Origin: Rheinheimera sp.
GTDB taxonomy: Bacteria > Pseudomonadota > Gammaproteobacteria > Enterobacterales > Alteromonadaceae
Reading direction: 5' to 3'
NCBI GenBank assembly: GCA_003482455.1
Contig: DMYW01000047.1
Location: 1 to 47,686 of the forward strand
Length of the DNA: 47,686 bases
Below, piece by piece: positions 1 through 7,369 of the stretch. The position numbers were made by a program, and so were the translations under genes. A model generated the notes under the pieces. It had not been told where the DNA came from. It saw nothing but the letters and a program-made list of their open reading frames with translations, and searched no databases. Position 1 is the stretch's first letter; the number at the start of each line of letters is the position of its first letter.

Positions 1-91
1 GAGAACTTGAATATACGATAGGCGTAAACAGCGGTTTCAGTTCGACGTTAACTGGTCGATAATAAAGTCAAAATGACAATGAAAGAATCTT

Positions 92-1000
92 ATGACCAAA
101 ATTCAAAATCTCTCTTCGCAACAACGTTTACGTCAGTTAGCAAAAAGCCAATTAGGTCATGAGTTTATTCAGTCGACAGTAACACACAGCCACGAATCTG
201 CAGTGCCGAAACAGGAACAGATCGCTATTTCGAACCATTCACAATTACGTCATCTCACTTCTCAAGTGACAGCATCCAATGAGCAGTCCAATGCTGTGTT
301 GCAACGAGCTATGCGTCGGCAAGAAATGCAATTGCAGCGTCAGCAGCTTAATTTAGAGCGTGTCTTGTTATTAACTCAAGATATGTTGCCAGACCAACAT
401 AGCCGTGAAGAAGTTGATAGTGATTGGTTCGAGCATTTTTGCCAATTAGTGCAAGACATCTCGGCTGCGCCAATGCAGAAACTTTGGGCGAAAATATTGG
501 CCCATGAAATTCAACAACCAGGCAGGTTTTCGTTTAAAACATTAAATATTCTGCGACAAATGCACTATCGCGATGCACAGGCACTGCAGTTAGCCGCCAG
601 CATGGCTTCGCGACTCAATGGGCAGCAACCAGAGCAAATCTTTTTTGGATATAGCATGCAAGCGTCTGTATGGCGCTGGTTGCAAGGTAAGCACAAAGGA
701 GTGTTGAATCTAAGCCAGCATCAACTGACTTATCCTGATATCTTGAGTTTGGTTGATTTAGGTATTTTGCACCAAACTGAAATTGAAACCGGCGCTTTGA
801 ACCGACAACAAGACTTGTTGTTCATGACGACACAGCACTCCCGTCAAGGGCGAGTGCTGCAAGCCGGGCTAGTGCTGCATTATTACAAATTTACATTGTC
901 CGGCAGCGAATTATTGTCGCTGCTTAATGTGCTGCCAGAGCCGCAGTATTGGGCAGCGTTAACTAGCTTGCTGCAGGATGTTATTGAATTTCCGGGGTGA
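92..1000 (+). CDS. TIGR03899-like conserved protein of unknown function
   Basis: A 302-residue protein rich in Gln and Leu, with no signal peptide or membrane segment. Residues 100-175 contain a tryptophan-rich block (PMQKLWAKILAHEI, then FSFKTLNIL) that resembles the DUF2806/TIGR03899 group of gammaproteobacterial proteins; this is recognition by eye, not a search. A purine-rich stretch (GAAAGAA) lies just upstream of the ATG. It is the only plus-strand host gene on this side, and its 3' end overlaps the 3' end of the convergent sensor gene by 20 bp. No molecular function can be assigned. Confidence 0.8.
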   Translation: MTKIQNLSSQQRLRQLAKSQLGHEFIQSTVTHSHESAVPKQEQIAISNHSQLRHLTSQVTASNEQSNAVLQRAMRRQEMQLQRQQLNLERVLLLTQDMLPDQHSREEVDSDWFEHFCQLVQDISAAPMQKLWAKILAHEIQQPGRFSFKTLNILRQMHYRDAQALQLAASMASRLNGQQPEQIFFGYSMQASVWRWLQGKHKGVLNLSQHQLTYPDILSLVDLGILHQTEIETGALNRQQDLLFMTTQHSRQGRVLQAGLVLHYYKFTLSGSELLSLLNVLPEPQYWAALTSLLQDVIEFPG

Positions 1001-2915
1001 GGTGCAACCGATGCACCAGATTGGCAACTTTGCGTGAATCCATCGGTTTAATTAATACGTCATCCATCCCTGCAAGGCGGAATGAGGCGATTTCATCAGG
1101 CATCGCATGAGCCGTGAATGCGATGATGTTCGTCATTTGGTGATGACGCATTTGCCGCACTTGCCGTGTGACCTCAACACCATTGATATCTGGTAGTTGA
1201 ATATCCATCAAAATAACATGATAGATATTGGCTTGGGCTTTTTGCAGAGCTTCTTCGCCAGTAAAGGCTTTGTCGATTTTTACCCCCATGGAGGACATCA
1301 TAGTTTCGACAAAGTTCATATTCACTGCATTGTCATCCACTACCAATATCTGCTGGCGACCTAATGAAGTCGCATCGTTTTTTTGCAAAAGATCAGCGAC
1401 GAAGAACGGCGTTGACCACCAGTTGATTTCCGACGATTGGGGGTAACTGACCATCGACTCAACACAAACTCGTGTGGAATAACGCTGCGCGATTTCTTCC
1501 AGTTGTTTCACTTCTACTTCGTTTGGCATCTGCTCGAAAAAGACGAGGACTTTATCGACGAGTCGAAGTTTCAGTTCAGTCTGTAAATCCGCGAATTGTT
1601 GCACCCAAATGATTTGTTCGGCGATCGTTTGCAATGAACGGCGAGCAAGGTTGGCCCGACATTCCAGCGGATCCATCAAACATAATGTTTGGTATTTTTT
1701 CCCTAAGTTCACTCGTTCAATCACTGCGGGTAGCGTTAGATTCAGGCGTCCGCCGACGCCCGCAACCGATTCTAATTGCCACGAATAGCCGCGATGTTGG
1801 ATCAGGGTCGCTAGCACGTATGCGGGCAAATCTTGCAATGAAGGTTCAAAGCCAGATTCACCCTTTAAAATCTTTTGGAAACGGCTCGGAAATTCGTATC
1901 CTTGATATTTAAACTGCAATTCAATCGCTGGTCGGGGTTGCAGACTAATCCGATAGCCTGTTTCTAATTCATTGGATTGCAGCAAGGGTTTGAGTTCACG
2001 CATCACAGATTCAACGGCCAGGCGACATTCATGCACATCGACCGATATTTTATATTGCATGCCATTTGGATCTTCATCCACCAATAGACGAGCCGCTGGG
2101 AACAAGCCCGCCAGCGGATTTCGCAGGGTATCTTGGTACCACTCTGAGACTGTCGGGAAATGGCTAAGCATGGATTGAGCTGGACTGGCTAAATAACGTT
2201 TTAATAGCTCCAGTTCAAATCCCAACCCAGTCAAACTGCGCCGATTATTCAGTTGTTGCAAAATGGCCTTTAGCCAATGCAATTCGCGTTGCGCCTCTTG
2301 CGAAGTCAATGTCAACGTATGGACTTGTTCTGATTGCAAACGCCCAGCTTGAGTCAATTGGTGAATGTCATTGAGCAATGAACTTTCTTGCTGTTGTAGG
2401 GAGTCCACTTGTTGTTGAAACAACTGGATTTTTTGGCTTATCAAGCTAGGAATTTCGTGATCAGCTATCGCAGTGTTTAACGTCAAAGAAGTCTTTAGTT
2501 GTGTGGTGATTTGTTGTGAACGACGTGTGTGCCACAACGCAGGAAGTACAAGTATTGACCATATGCATACCCACAGAGCAATCAGCTGATACATTTTCCC
2601 GAGATCTGGGCGAATGTATAATTCGATCCTGAATTCGCCTTGATAAATGTTTAGCTGTTGTCCAGCGAGATGGTCTTGGGGAACATATTCTGCGACTAAT
2701 TGGTCTCCGCGCCAAATCATCAACTGCTCCGCCGGAACTGCCATCTTGTCAAGCGACAGAGAGGTGCTGTTCACAGGCAAGTTCTGTAAATGCGGAGCAA
2801 GTTCGTGTGACACCCAATACTCGATATGTTCTTGTTGTTCACCACCGACATGCCAGACGAGTAAGGCACTCACACTGAGCAACACCAATAGAAAATAACT
2901 AAACAATCGAGTCAT
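981..2915 (-). CDS. Hybrid sensor protein with C-terminal receiver domain and degenerate kinase core
   Basis: About 644 residues. From the N-terminus there is a membrane segment near residues 5-20, a short periplasmic part, a second hydrophobic segment near 110-125, and a long Gln-rich coiled coil (about 140-250). A region placed like a histidine-kinase ATPase follows, then a CheY-like receiver (about 525-635) with the acidic pair in ILVVDDN, the phospho-accepting Asp in LMDIQLP and the conserved Lys in LIKPM. I see no HExxTPL-type phospho-acceptor His box, no N-box Asn and no DxGxG motif, so kinase activity is doubtful. The downstream ATG at 2915 is preferred over an in-frame start at 2978, because the longer form would run through a perfect 23-bp hairpin (2959-2981). 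Confidence 0.8.
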   Translation of the reverse strand: MTRLFSYFLLVLLSVSALLVWHVGGEQQEHIEYWVSHELAPHLQNLPVNSTSLSLDKMAVPAEQLMIWRGDQLVAEYVPQDHLAGQQLNIYQGEFRIELYIRPDLGKMYQLIALWVCIWSILVLPALWHTRRSQQITTQLKTSLTLNTAIADHEIPSLISQKIQLFQQQVDSLQQQESSLLNDIHQLTQAGRLQSEQVHTLTLTSQEAQRELHWLKAILQQLNNRRSLTGLGFELELLKRYLASPAQSMLSHFPTVSEWYQDTLRNPLAGLFPAARLLVDEDPNGMQYKISVDVHECRLAVESVMRELKPLLQSNELETGYRISLQPRPAIELQFKYQGYEFPSRFQKILKGESGFEPSLQDLPAYVLATLIQHRGYSWQLESVAGVGGRLNLTLPAVIERVNLGKKYQTLCLMDPLECRANLARRSLQTIAEQIIWVQQFADLQTELKLRLVDKVLVFFEQMPNEVEVKQLEEIAQRYSTRVCVESMVSYPQSSEINWWSTPFFVADLLQKNDATSLGRQQILVVDDNAVNMNFVETMMSSMGVKIDKAFTGEEALQKAQANIYHVILMDIQLPDINGVEVTRQVRQMRHHQMTNIIAFTAHAMPDEIASFRLAGMDDVLIKPMDSRKVANLVHRLHLTPEIQ

Positions 2916-2958
2916 AGTTGCATGCCGAAAAAGAAGAATGACAGGCCGTATTGAACCA

Positions 2959-2981
2959 CCGTTGCTGTTGAACAGCAACGG
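2959..2981. other. Perfect intergenic hairpin
   Basis: CCGTTGCTGTT and AACAGCAACGG form 11-bp arms around one base, between the outer-membrane barrel gene (ending at 3032) and the start of the sensor gene (2915). There is no clear U-run on either strand, so it is more likely a transcript-stabilising or attenuating hairpin than a classical terminator. Confidence 0.55.
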
Positions 2982-3031
2982 CTATTTATGACAAGAATCA
3001 ATGAATATTCACAAAGAATTGACAATTTGCA

Positions 3032-3778
3032 TTAGAAGTCAAATTGCACACCTGCAAACAGGCCGTTGAAGTGATAGTCTGCATCTAAACCGTCTTCATT
3101 GAACAGCTGCCCGTCAGACAGTTGCATGCCAGCTGACAAAGACCCTGTTATGACGGGAAAGTCGATTAAATCGTACATGATACCCACCCGAGCATCCATC
3201 CAGCGATTGTCGCTATAACTTGTGTAGTTACCATCAGCAAAAAGGTGCGTTTTGGTGCCTAAAATCGAGATGTCAGCTCGCGCATATACCATTGGGAGCG
3301 GTGCGGAGAAATCGGCATTTGCTTTCAAACTAGCGCTGGATGCGAACGTTTCTGAACGCAATAAGCGACCTGTGATCCCCATATCTAAATCAACAACGTC
3401 ATTGTCCAATACCTCGTAATACGCTGTGATATCAGCTTGTTTCACTGTGGTGTTGGTCGTCACTAACGTGTTGGCTGTGTATGCGCGTCCATCTAGTTGC
3501 CATGCGCCACTGAGGGTCGTCGAACCATCGAATGACAAATTTTGATAAGAAACTGCCAGATTAGGTAGAAACGGAATTGGATGTTCGAAACGTCCAAACA
3601 ACCTCATTTCATGTTGATCGCCAACGGATAATTCAGCTGTATTGCCAGTATCACCAGTTGTTACATCAGGATTGATTTGCCAAAAATCCACACCCACGGT
3701 CAAACCAAGCGCGTCCGCTTTGGCATATTGGGAGAACAGCAGAGACGATACCAAGAGGGTTACTGTTAGCTTTTTCAT
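3032..3778 (-). CDS. TIGR04219-type outer-membrane beta-barrel protein
   Basis: 248 residues with a signal peptide (basic MKKL start, hydrophobic core, YAKADA cleavage region near residue 21). The rest alternates polar and hydrophobic residues as in beta-strands and ends in Phe (GVQFDF), the terminal aromatic recognised by the BAM machinery. The motif LGLTVGVDFWQ after the signal peptide is typical of TIGR04219 barrels in Shewanella and Vibrio relatives. The ATG at 3778 is chosen over the TTG three bases upstream because AAGG sits seven bases before it. It starts right after the DUF2333 gene stop, so the two are probably cotranscribed. Substrate unknown. Confidence 0.8.
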   Translation of the reverse strand: MKKLTVTLLVSSLLFSQYAKADALGLTVGVDFWQINPDVTTGDTGNTAELSVGDQHEMRLFGRFEHPIPFLPNLAVSYQNLSFDGSTTLSGAWQLDGRAYTANTLVTTNTTVKQADITAYYEVLDNDVVDLDMGITGRLLRSETFASSASLKANADFSAPLPMVYARADISILGTKTHLFADGNYTSYSDNRWMDARVGIMYDLIDFPVITGSLSAGMQLSDGQLFNEDGLDADYHFNGLFAGVQFDF

Positions 3779-3781
3779 CAA

Positions 3782-4747
3782 TTAACCTTTCGCAAGTAGT
3801 TCATTTAAATCCAATAATGCCGCATTGGCGCGCGAAATGTAATTCGCCATTACCAAACTATGATTGGCAACGACACCAAAACCACTACCGTTCAGAACCA
3901 TGGGCGTCCAAACTGCTTGTTGAGTTGCCTCTAATTCCCGAATGATTTGTTGCAGGCTTACCAGTGCGTTTTTTTGCCGAAGTACATCAGCAAAATCAAT
4001 TTCGACAGCTTTTAGCATATGCAGCAAAGCCCAAGTTGCGCCTCGAGCCTCATAAAATTCATCGTCAATTTTTAGCCAACTTGTTTTTATCAACAAATCA
4101 GCAGATGTTGCAGTGGATTGACGAGCCGCGGTATCACCTGCAAGGTCGGTGTTTAGACGCTCTTGGCCGACGCTTGCGCTCAGTCGCTGACTGTAACTAC
4201 CCAAGCGCTTTTCGACTAGAACCAGCCAATCGCGCAGATTATCGGCGCGAGAATAAAATTGATTTTGGGTGTTTGCAGCATCTGCTAAACCATCGCGATA
4301 TTTGATCAGCAACTGAACTGCTGCAGAGTACTCATCTTCAGCCGCAGGCATAGCCCAGCGCTTGTGATCCATGTTTAGATGCGGAGACACCTGTTTCAGC
4401 CAGCTATTTTCAACGGACTGAGACTGTGAGCGGCTAAAATCAGTTCGAAATGCCAGCGCCAAGTCTCTGCTCATTTCCAGCACACCAAACTCCCAAGCAG
4501 GCATGTTATCAAGTCCGACAAACGGTGGCGCTACATCGTTAGAAACTAGTCCACCTGGCTTATCGAGTAATGTCTGGATTATCTGAATCAGCGTATTTGT
4601 GGTGGTGTAGCCAACAACATTGGTATGGCCATTGGAGGATTCGCTAGGAGCAAATACTGCAGGCTCACGACTAAACCAAGCACAAGCCCCCCAATAAAAT
4701 GCACCAGTCACAGTAATGGCAAGCAGACTCCAACGGAAGTTTGGCAT
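3782..4747 (-). CDS. DUF2333 family protein
   Basis: 321 residues with one N-terminal membrane anchor (about residues 5-22) and a soluble periplasmic part. The block GYTTTNTL...LLDKPGG...SNDVAPP...LDNMPAWEFG matches the conserved core of DUF2333, a family of uncharacterised inner-membrane proteins of gammaproteobacteria. It lies 8 bp after the PCu(A)C gene and immediately before the outer-membrane barrel gene on the same strand, which suggests a three-gene envelope operon. Family membership is fairly sure; function is unknown. Confidence 0.85.
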   Translation of the reverse strand: MPNFRWSLLAITVTGAFYWGACAWFSREPAVFAPSESSNGHTNVVGYTTTNTLIQIIQTLLDKPGGLVSNDVAPPFVGLDNMPAWEFGVLEMSRDLALAFRTDFSRSQSQSVENSWLKQVSPHLNMDHKRWAMPAAEDEYSAAVQLLIKYRDGLADAANTQNQFYSRADNLRDWLVLVEKRLGSYSQRLSASVGQERLNTDLAGDTAARQSTATSADLLIKTSWLKIDDEFYEARGATWALLHMLKAVEIDFADVLRQKNALVSLQQIIRELEATQQAVWTPMVLNGSGFGVVANHSLVMANYISRANAALLDLNELLAKG

Positions 4748-4755
4748 AGCAGTCC

Positions 4756-5175
4756 TTATTTTTTGGGGATTTCAGTAATCGTCGGTTTGACCTTAGTTTT
4801 GCTGCCATCCGACCATGTTAGTTGGATTTCGATGTCACTTGTAGGCGTTAGCGGGGACTTTGGCCGAAATAGCATTAAGTGATATCCGCCCGGCTGCAAG
4901 TGAATTGTGGTGCGGGCAGGAACTTCAAACTCGTCCACTTTCACCATACGCAGCATGCCATCGACATTGATATGGTTGTGCAATTCAATGGATTCAAATT
5001 GCGGTGAAGTTGCGTTGAGCAGCTTCACGTTGTCATTGGCTGGGTTGTCAATGGAGAAGTAACCTGCACTAACCGTTTTCCCAGGAAGTGGCAGGCGAAC
5101 CGTTGCGTTGGAAATCTGCGGCGTTGCCTGAGCGAAGCCGCAGATGAGGCTTATTGATAGCAACAATTTTTTCAT
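4756..5175 (-). CDS. PCu(A)C periplasmic copper chaperone
   Basis: 139 residues with a signal peptide (MKKLLLSISLICGFAQA). The mature protein has the cupredoxin-like PCu(A)C fold signature, with copper ligands of the H(M)x10Mx21HxM type visible as IELHNH..., GMLRM and GGYHLML. The family receives Cu(I) in the periplasm and delivers it to the CuA site of cytochrome c oxidase. An AAGGAG ribosome site lies six bases before the ATG. No cytochrome oxidase genes are in the window, so the client enzyme cannot be seen. Confidence 0.92.
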   Translation of the reverse strand: MKKLLLSISLICGFAQATPQISNATVRLPLPGKTVSAGYFSIDNPANDNVKLLNATSPQFESIELHNHINVDGMLRMVKVDEFEVPARTTIHLQPGGYHLMLFRPKSPLTPTSDIEIQLTWSDGSKTKVKPTITEIPKK

Positions 5176-5199
5176 TGCTACTCCTTTAAGATCAGCGTG

Positions 5200-5406
5200 T
5201 TAATCAAGATAGTTCCGTCTTGATGGTAACACTATAGCCGCAATTAAATAAGCCATGAAAGTTATGCCAGGCAGAACAAACAGACTTAGGATCGCAACTA
5301 ATCTAACCAGTGAACGGTCATGTCCATATGTTGCTGCAATACCTGAACAAACGCCGGCGACAACACTATTCGATTTATCACAATACAAACGATTAAAACT
5401 GCTCAT
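5200..5406 (-). CDS. PspC-domain small inner-membrane protein
   Basis: 68 residues. The N-terminal motif (LYCDKSNSVVAGVCSGIAATYG) and the following hydrophobic segment (VRLVAILSLFVLPGITFMAYLIAAIVLP) are the PspC domain, named for the phage-shock regulator PspC. It has one membrane-spanning region and a short basic tail. A strong AAGGAG ribosome site precedes the ATG. It stands alone, without pspA or pspB neighbours, so a role in envelope-stress signalling is only suggested by family. Confidence 0.88.
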   Translation of the reverse strand: MSSFNRLYCDKSNSVVAGVCSGIAATYGHDRSLVRLVAILSLFVLPGITFMAYLIAAIVLPSRRNYLD

Positions 5407-5570
5407 GATGCACTCCTTATTTTGGCTTCATCTTTCTTTAACCAAAATACGTGCCACAAGTTAAGTATTTGATATAATTAGAAAAAATATAGAGCTAGGT
5501 GCTAATTGATTTGATCGTTATCACATGGCAACTAAAAAGTAGCGTTTTTGCCTAATTGATGGTCAATTCT

Positions 5571-5629
5571 GTTTGGTGTTTGGTGTTTGGTGTTTGGTGT
5601 TTGGTGTTTGGTGTTTGGTGTTTGGTGTT
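5571..5629. repeat. Heptanucleotide tandem repeat, eight copies
   Basis: GTTTGGT is repeated eight times without error from 5571 to 5626, with three more matching bases. It lies about 165 bp upstream of the pspC start and beyond the terminator of the small-peptide operon, so it is intergenic. Such perfect arrays change copy number by slipped-strand pairing. The rest of 5407-5690 shows no gene. Confidence 0.95.
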
Positions 5630-5683
5630 GACAGGTCGAGCGTGTAGAGCCGAGTCGTTAATGTCGATGCTCCTAAGAAAGGA

Positions 5684-5714
5684 AAAAGAAAACCCGGTGT
5701 GTTAAGACCGGGTT
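5684..5714 (-). terminator. Rho-independent terminator of the small-peptide operon
   Basis: On the minus strand, AACCCGG at 5714-5708 pairs with CCGGGTT at 5697-5691, followed by a T-rich run (TTTTCTTTTT). A T-run also follows on the plus strand, so it may act both ways. The stop codon of the 40-residue peptide lies inside the loop. Confidence 0.8.
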
Positions 5715-5824
5715 TTTGCGGGGATATCCGTTGGTGGGAGCAACCAGCTCCAAACCTGAGCCAGCACAATGATGCTGGCCACAGGCATCAGAAAAAGTCC
5801 AAACAGCTGTGGTAGAAACAACAT
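5702..5824 (-). CDS. 40-residue hydrophobic membrane peptide, translationally coupled
   Basis: A small gene reading MLFLPQLFGLF...VASIIVLAQVWSWLLPP, with one strongly hydrophobic segment and a short polar, basic tail. Its ATG overlaps the stop of the upstream peptide gene as TAATG, and GGAGGAG lies just before it inside that gene, an ideal arrangement for coupled translation. Its TAA falls in the loop of the operon terminator, so the transcript appears built to end exactly here. I do not recognise a family. It was found by reading the strand directly; conservation would decide whether it is real. Confidence 0.6.
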   Translation of the reverse strand: MLFLPQLFGLFLMPVASIIVLAQVWSWLLPPTDIPAKTRS

Positions 5825-6066
5825 TACTCCTCCGACTCGTCTGTACTTTCGGCAGTTGCTGAGGATTGAGCTTTTTCAGTAAAGAAGGCTTCAACAGATT
5901 CACTGATTGATTGTTGCACTTGGGTTTGAATCGAAGAGGTAACCTGACTTAGTTCGGCGGAAACTGCAGTAACTACAGCTGCACTAACATCTTCAATCGG
6001 TGACGCATTTGCTTGGCCTGAAGTGATTGCAAATAAGCTGATGGCGACTAAAGCTAATTTTTTCAT
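5824..6066 (-). CDS. Small secreted acidic protein, unknown function
   Basis: 80 residues with a clear signal peptide (MKKLALVAISLFAITSGQANA). The mature part is rich in Ser, Val, Gln and Glu and looks like one amphipathic helix, ending in an acidic tail (STDESEE). There are no Cys residues or known motif. A good ribosome site (AAGGA) lies before the ATG. The 40-residue membrane peptide follows with overlapping stop and start, so both probably act together in the envelope. The 180 bp upstream (6067-6230) hold only AT-rich promoter-like sequence. Confidence 0.7.
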   Translation of the reverse strand: MKKLALVAISLFAITSGQANASPIEDVSAAVVTAVSAELSQVTSSIQTQVQQSISESVEAFFTEKAQSSATAESTDESEE

Positions 6067-6230
6067 GACATTTTCCTTAAGAGTTCAGTTAAGTTGTCGT
6101 TTGACCACATAGCTATATCAAAGGGCGTGCCAATTTGTGTTTTCATTCTAAGTCATTGAAATATAAGATTTATATCTCCTATTTGTCGTTTTCCATGACT
6201 TGGTGAAATATTGTGTTAATTTGGTGGGTA

Positions 6231-6261
6231 GCAAAAAACACTAAAATTTAGTGTTTTTTGC
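6231..6261. terminator. Bidirectional terminator at the end of dusA
   Basis: A perfect inverted repeat with 15-bp arms around one base, GCAAAAAACACTAAA and its complement, giving a U-run on both strands. The dusA stop codon (6248-6250) lies inside it, so the last codons of the gene are part of the terminator stem. Confidence 0.8.
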
Positions 6262-7276
6262 TAACAAAGGATAGGGCGTCCGACAGCACTTGAATGGTTG
6301 CATCTTGTTTGTGACCATTTTCACTTAAATGACGTCGCCATTGTCGTGCGCCGGGTACTTCGATAAACAACCCCAACATATGCCGAGCGATATGCCAAAA
6401 GCGAGCACCTTGCAGCATTTGTCGCTCAATGTATGGGAGCATTTTCTCTACGACTTCAACAGCGCTTGGAGTTCTTTCCGAACTGTTGTAGATAGCGGAA
6501 TCGACTTGAGCCAGAAACATCGGGTTTTGATACACTTCACGTCCGATCATGACGCCATCTAAATGGCGCAGGTGTTCCAAACTATCCGCTATGGTTTTAA
6601 TGCCGCCATTTATGGAAATTTGGAGCTGCGGGAAGTCCTTTTTTAATTGATAGACACGTTCATAATTCAGAGGCGGTATATCTCGGTTCTCCTTAGGGCT
6701 CAAACCGTTTAACCAGGCTTTTCTTGCATGAATCGTAAAGTCCGTGCATCCAGCCTCTGAGACCTTACCGACAAAATCTTGCAGAAATTGGTATTCATCC
6801 GAATCATCAATCCCAATGCGAGTTTTTACGGTGATAGGTATGTTGACGACATCCCGCATGGCTTGCACACAATCTGCAACGAGCGCAGGATTTGCCATCA
6901 AACAAGCCCCAAACATACCGTTTTGTACTCTGTCTGATGGACATCCAACGTTAATGTTCACAGCATCATAGCCACGCTCTTCGCAACGTTTGGCGCATTC
7001 TGCCATGGCTTTGGGATCTGACCCGCCAAGCTGCACAACAACAGGGTGCTCTTCATCGTTGAATGCTAAATAATCACCTTTACCGAACAAAATGGCTCCG
7101 GTAGTTACCATTTCCGTATAGAGCACTGCGTGTTTGCTGATAAGTCGATACATGTACCGCGAATGGCGGTCAGTCCAATCCAGCATAGGGGCAACGGAAA
7201 AGCGGTGATCTAGAGTTTTTGCCTGTGTTCCTTGGGTTTCTAAGGCTGCGACTGTTTTCGGCGTTTGCGTGTTCAA
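6248..7276 (-). CDS. dusA: tRNA-dihydrouridine synthase A, with phage-supplied 5' end
   Basis: 342 residues. DusA is a flavoenzyme that reduces uridines in the D-loop of tRNA using NADPH. The TIM-barrel start (HRFSVAPMLDWTDRHSRY), the GCPS motif with catalytic Cys near residue 112 and the barrel end (ISINGGI, DGVMIGREVY) are all present, so the enzyme should be active. The start here is TTG at 7276 with AGGA seven bases upstream; both lie in prophage DNA. The first 22 residues are phage-encoded, and the native start is stranded at 47059. The codons from the core to the native start differ from the host copy almost only at silent positions. dusA is a known integration site for a family of tyrosine integrases. 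Confidence 0.95.
   Translation of the reverse strand: MNTQTPKTVAALETQGTQAKTLDHRFSVAPMLDWTDRHSRYMYRLISKHAVLYTEMVTTGAILFGKGDYLAFNDEEHPVVVQLGGSDPKAMAECAKRCEERGYDAVNINVGCPSDRVQNGMFGACLMANPALVADCVQAMRDVVNIPITVKTRIGIDDSDEYQFLQDFVGKVSEAGCTDFTIHARKAWLNGLSPKENRDIPPLNYERVYQLKKDFPQLQISINGGIKTIADSLEHLRHLDGVMIGREVYQNPMFLAQVDSAIYNSSERTPSAVEVVEKMLPYIERQMLQGARFWHIARHMLGLFIEVPGARQWRRHLSENGHKQDATIQVLSDALSFVSKKH
7178..7192. repeat. attL core
   Basis: ATCCAGCATAGGGGC is identical to 47024-47038. It lies within dusA codons for Ala-Pro-Met-Leu-Asp. Beyond the core, similarity to attR continues only at the protein level, as expected where phage sequence replaces the gene's 5' end. Confidence 0.85.
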
Positions 7277-7326
7277 TTACGAATCCTGCTTATTTTTAAC
7301 CATTTTTGACCATTTTCAGGTATTCA

Positions 7327-7367
7327 GGTATACAGATAGGTATACAAGAAAATGGGACGGGTATACA
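7327..7367 (+). promoter_or_regulatory. Candidate integrase arm-type sites, left arm (three GGTATACA boxes)
   Basis: GGTATACA occurs at 7327-7334, 7339-7346 and 7360-7367, with a degenerate GGTATTCA at 7319-7326. The same word recurs twice beside attR (46926 and 46957). Repeats limited to the two attachment arms are what arm-binding domains of tyrosine integrases use. The third box lies between the two possible int start codons, so integrase could also repress its own gene. Confidence 0.6.
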
Positions 7368-7369
7368 AA

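Noticed and set aside
4625..4882. Plus-strand frame opposite the DUF2333 and PCu(A)C genes
   Set aside because: It is antisense to two well-supported genes and has no start signals.
5563..5769. Minus-strand frame with repeated Asn-Thr-Lys-His-Gln-Thr-Pro
   Set aside because: It is only the translation of the heptanucleotide repeat and crosses the operon terminator; a better small gene lies in another frame at 5702-5824.
7178..7192. Attachment site within a tRNA gene
   Set aside because: The core lies in dusA codons; no tRNA cloverleaf is present at either end.
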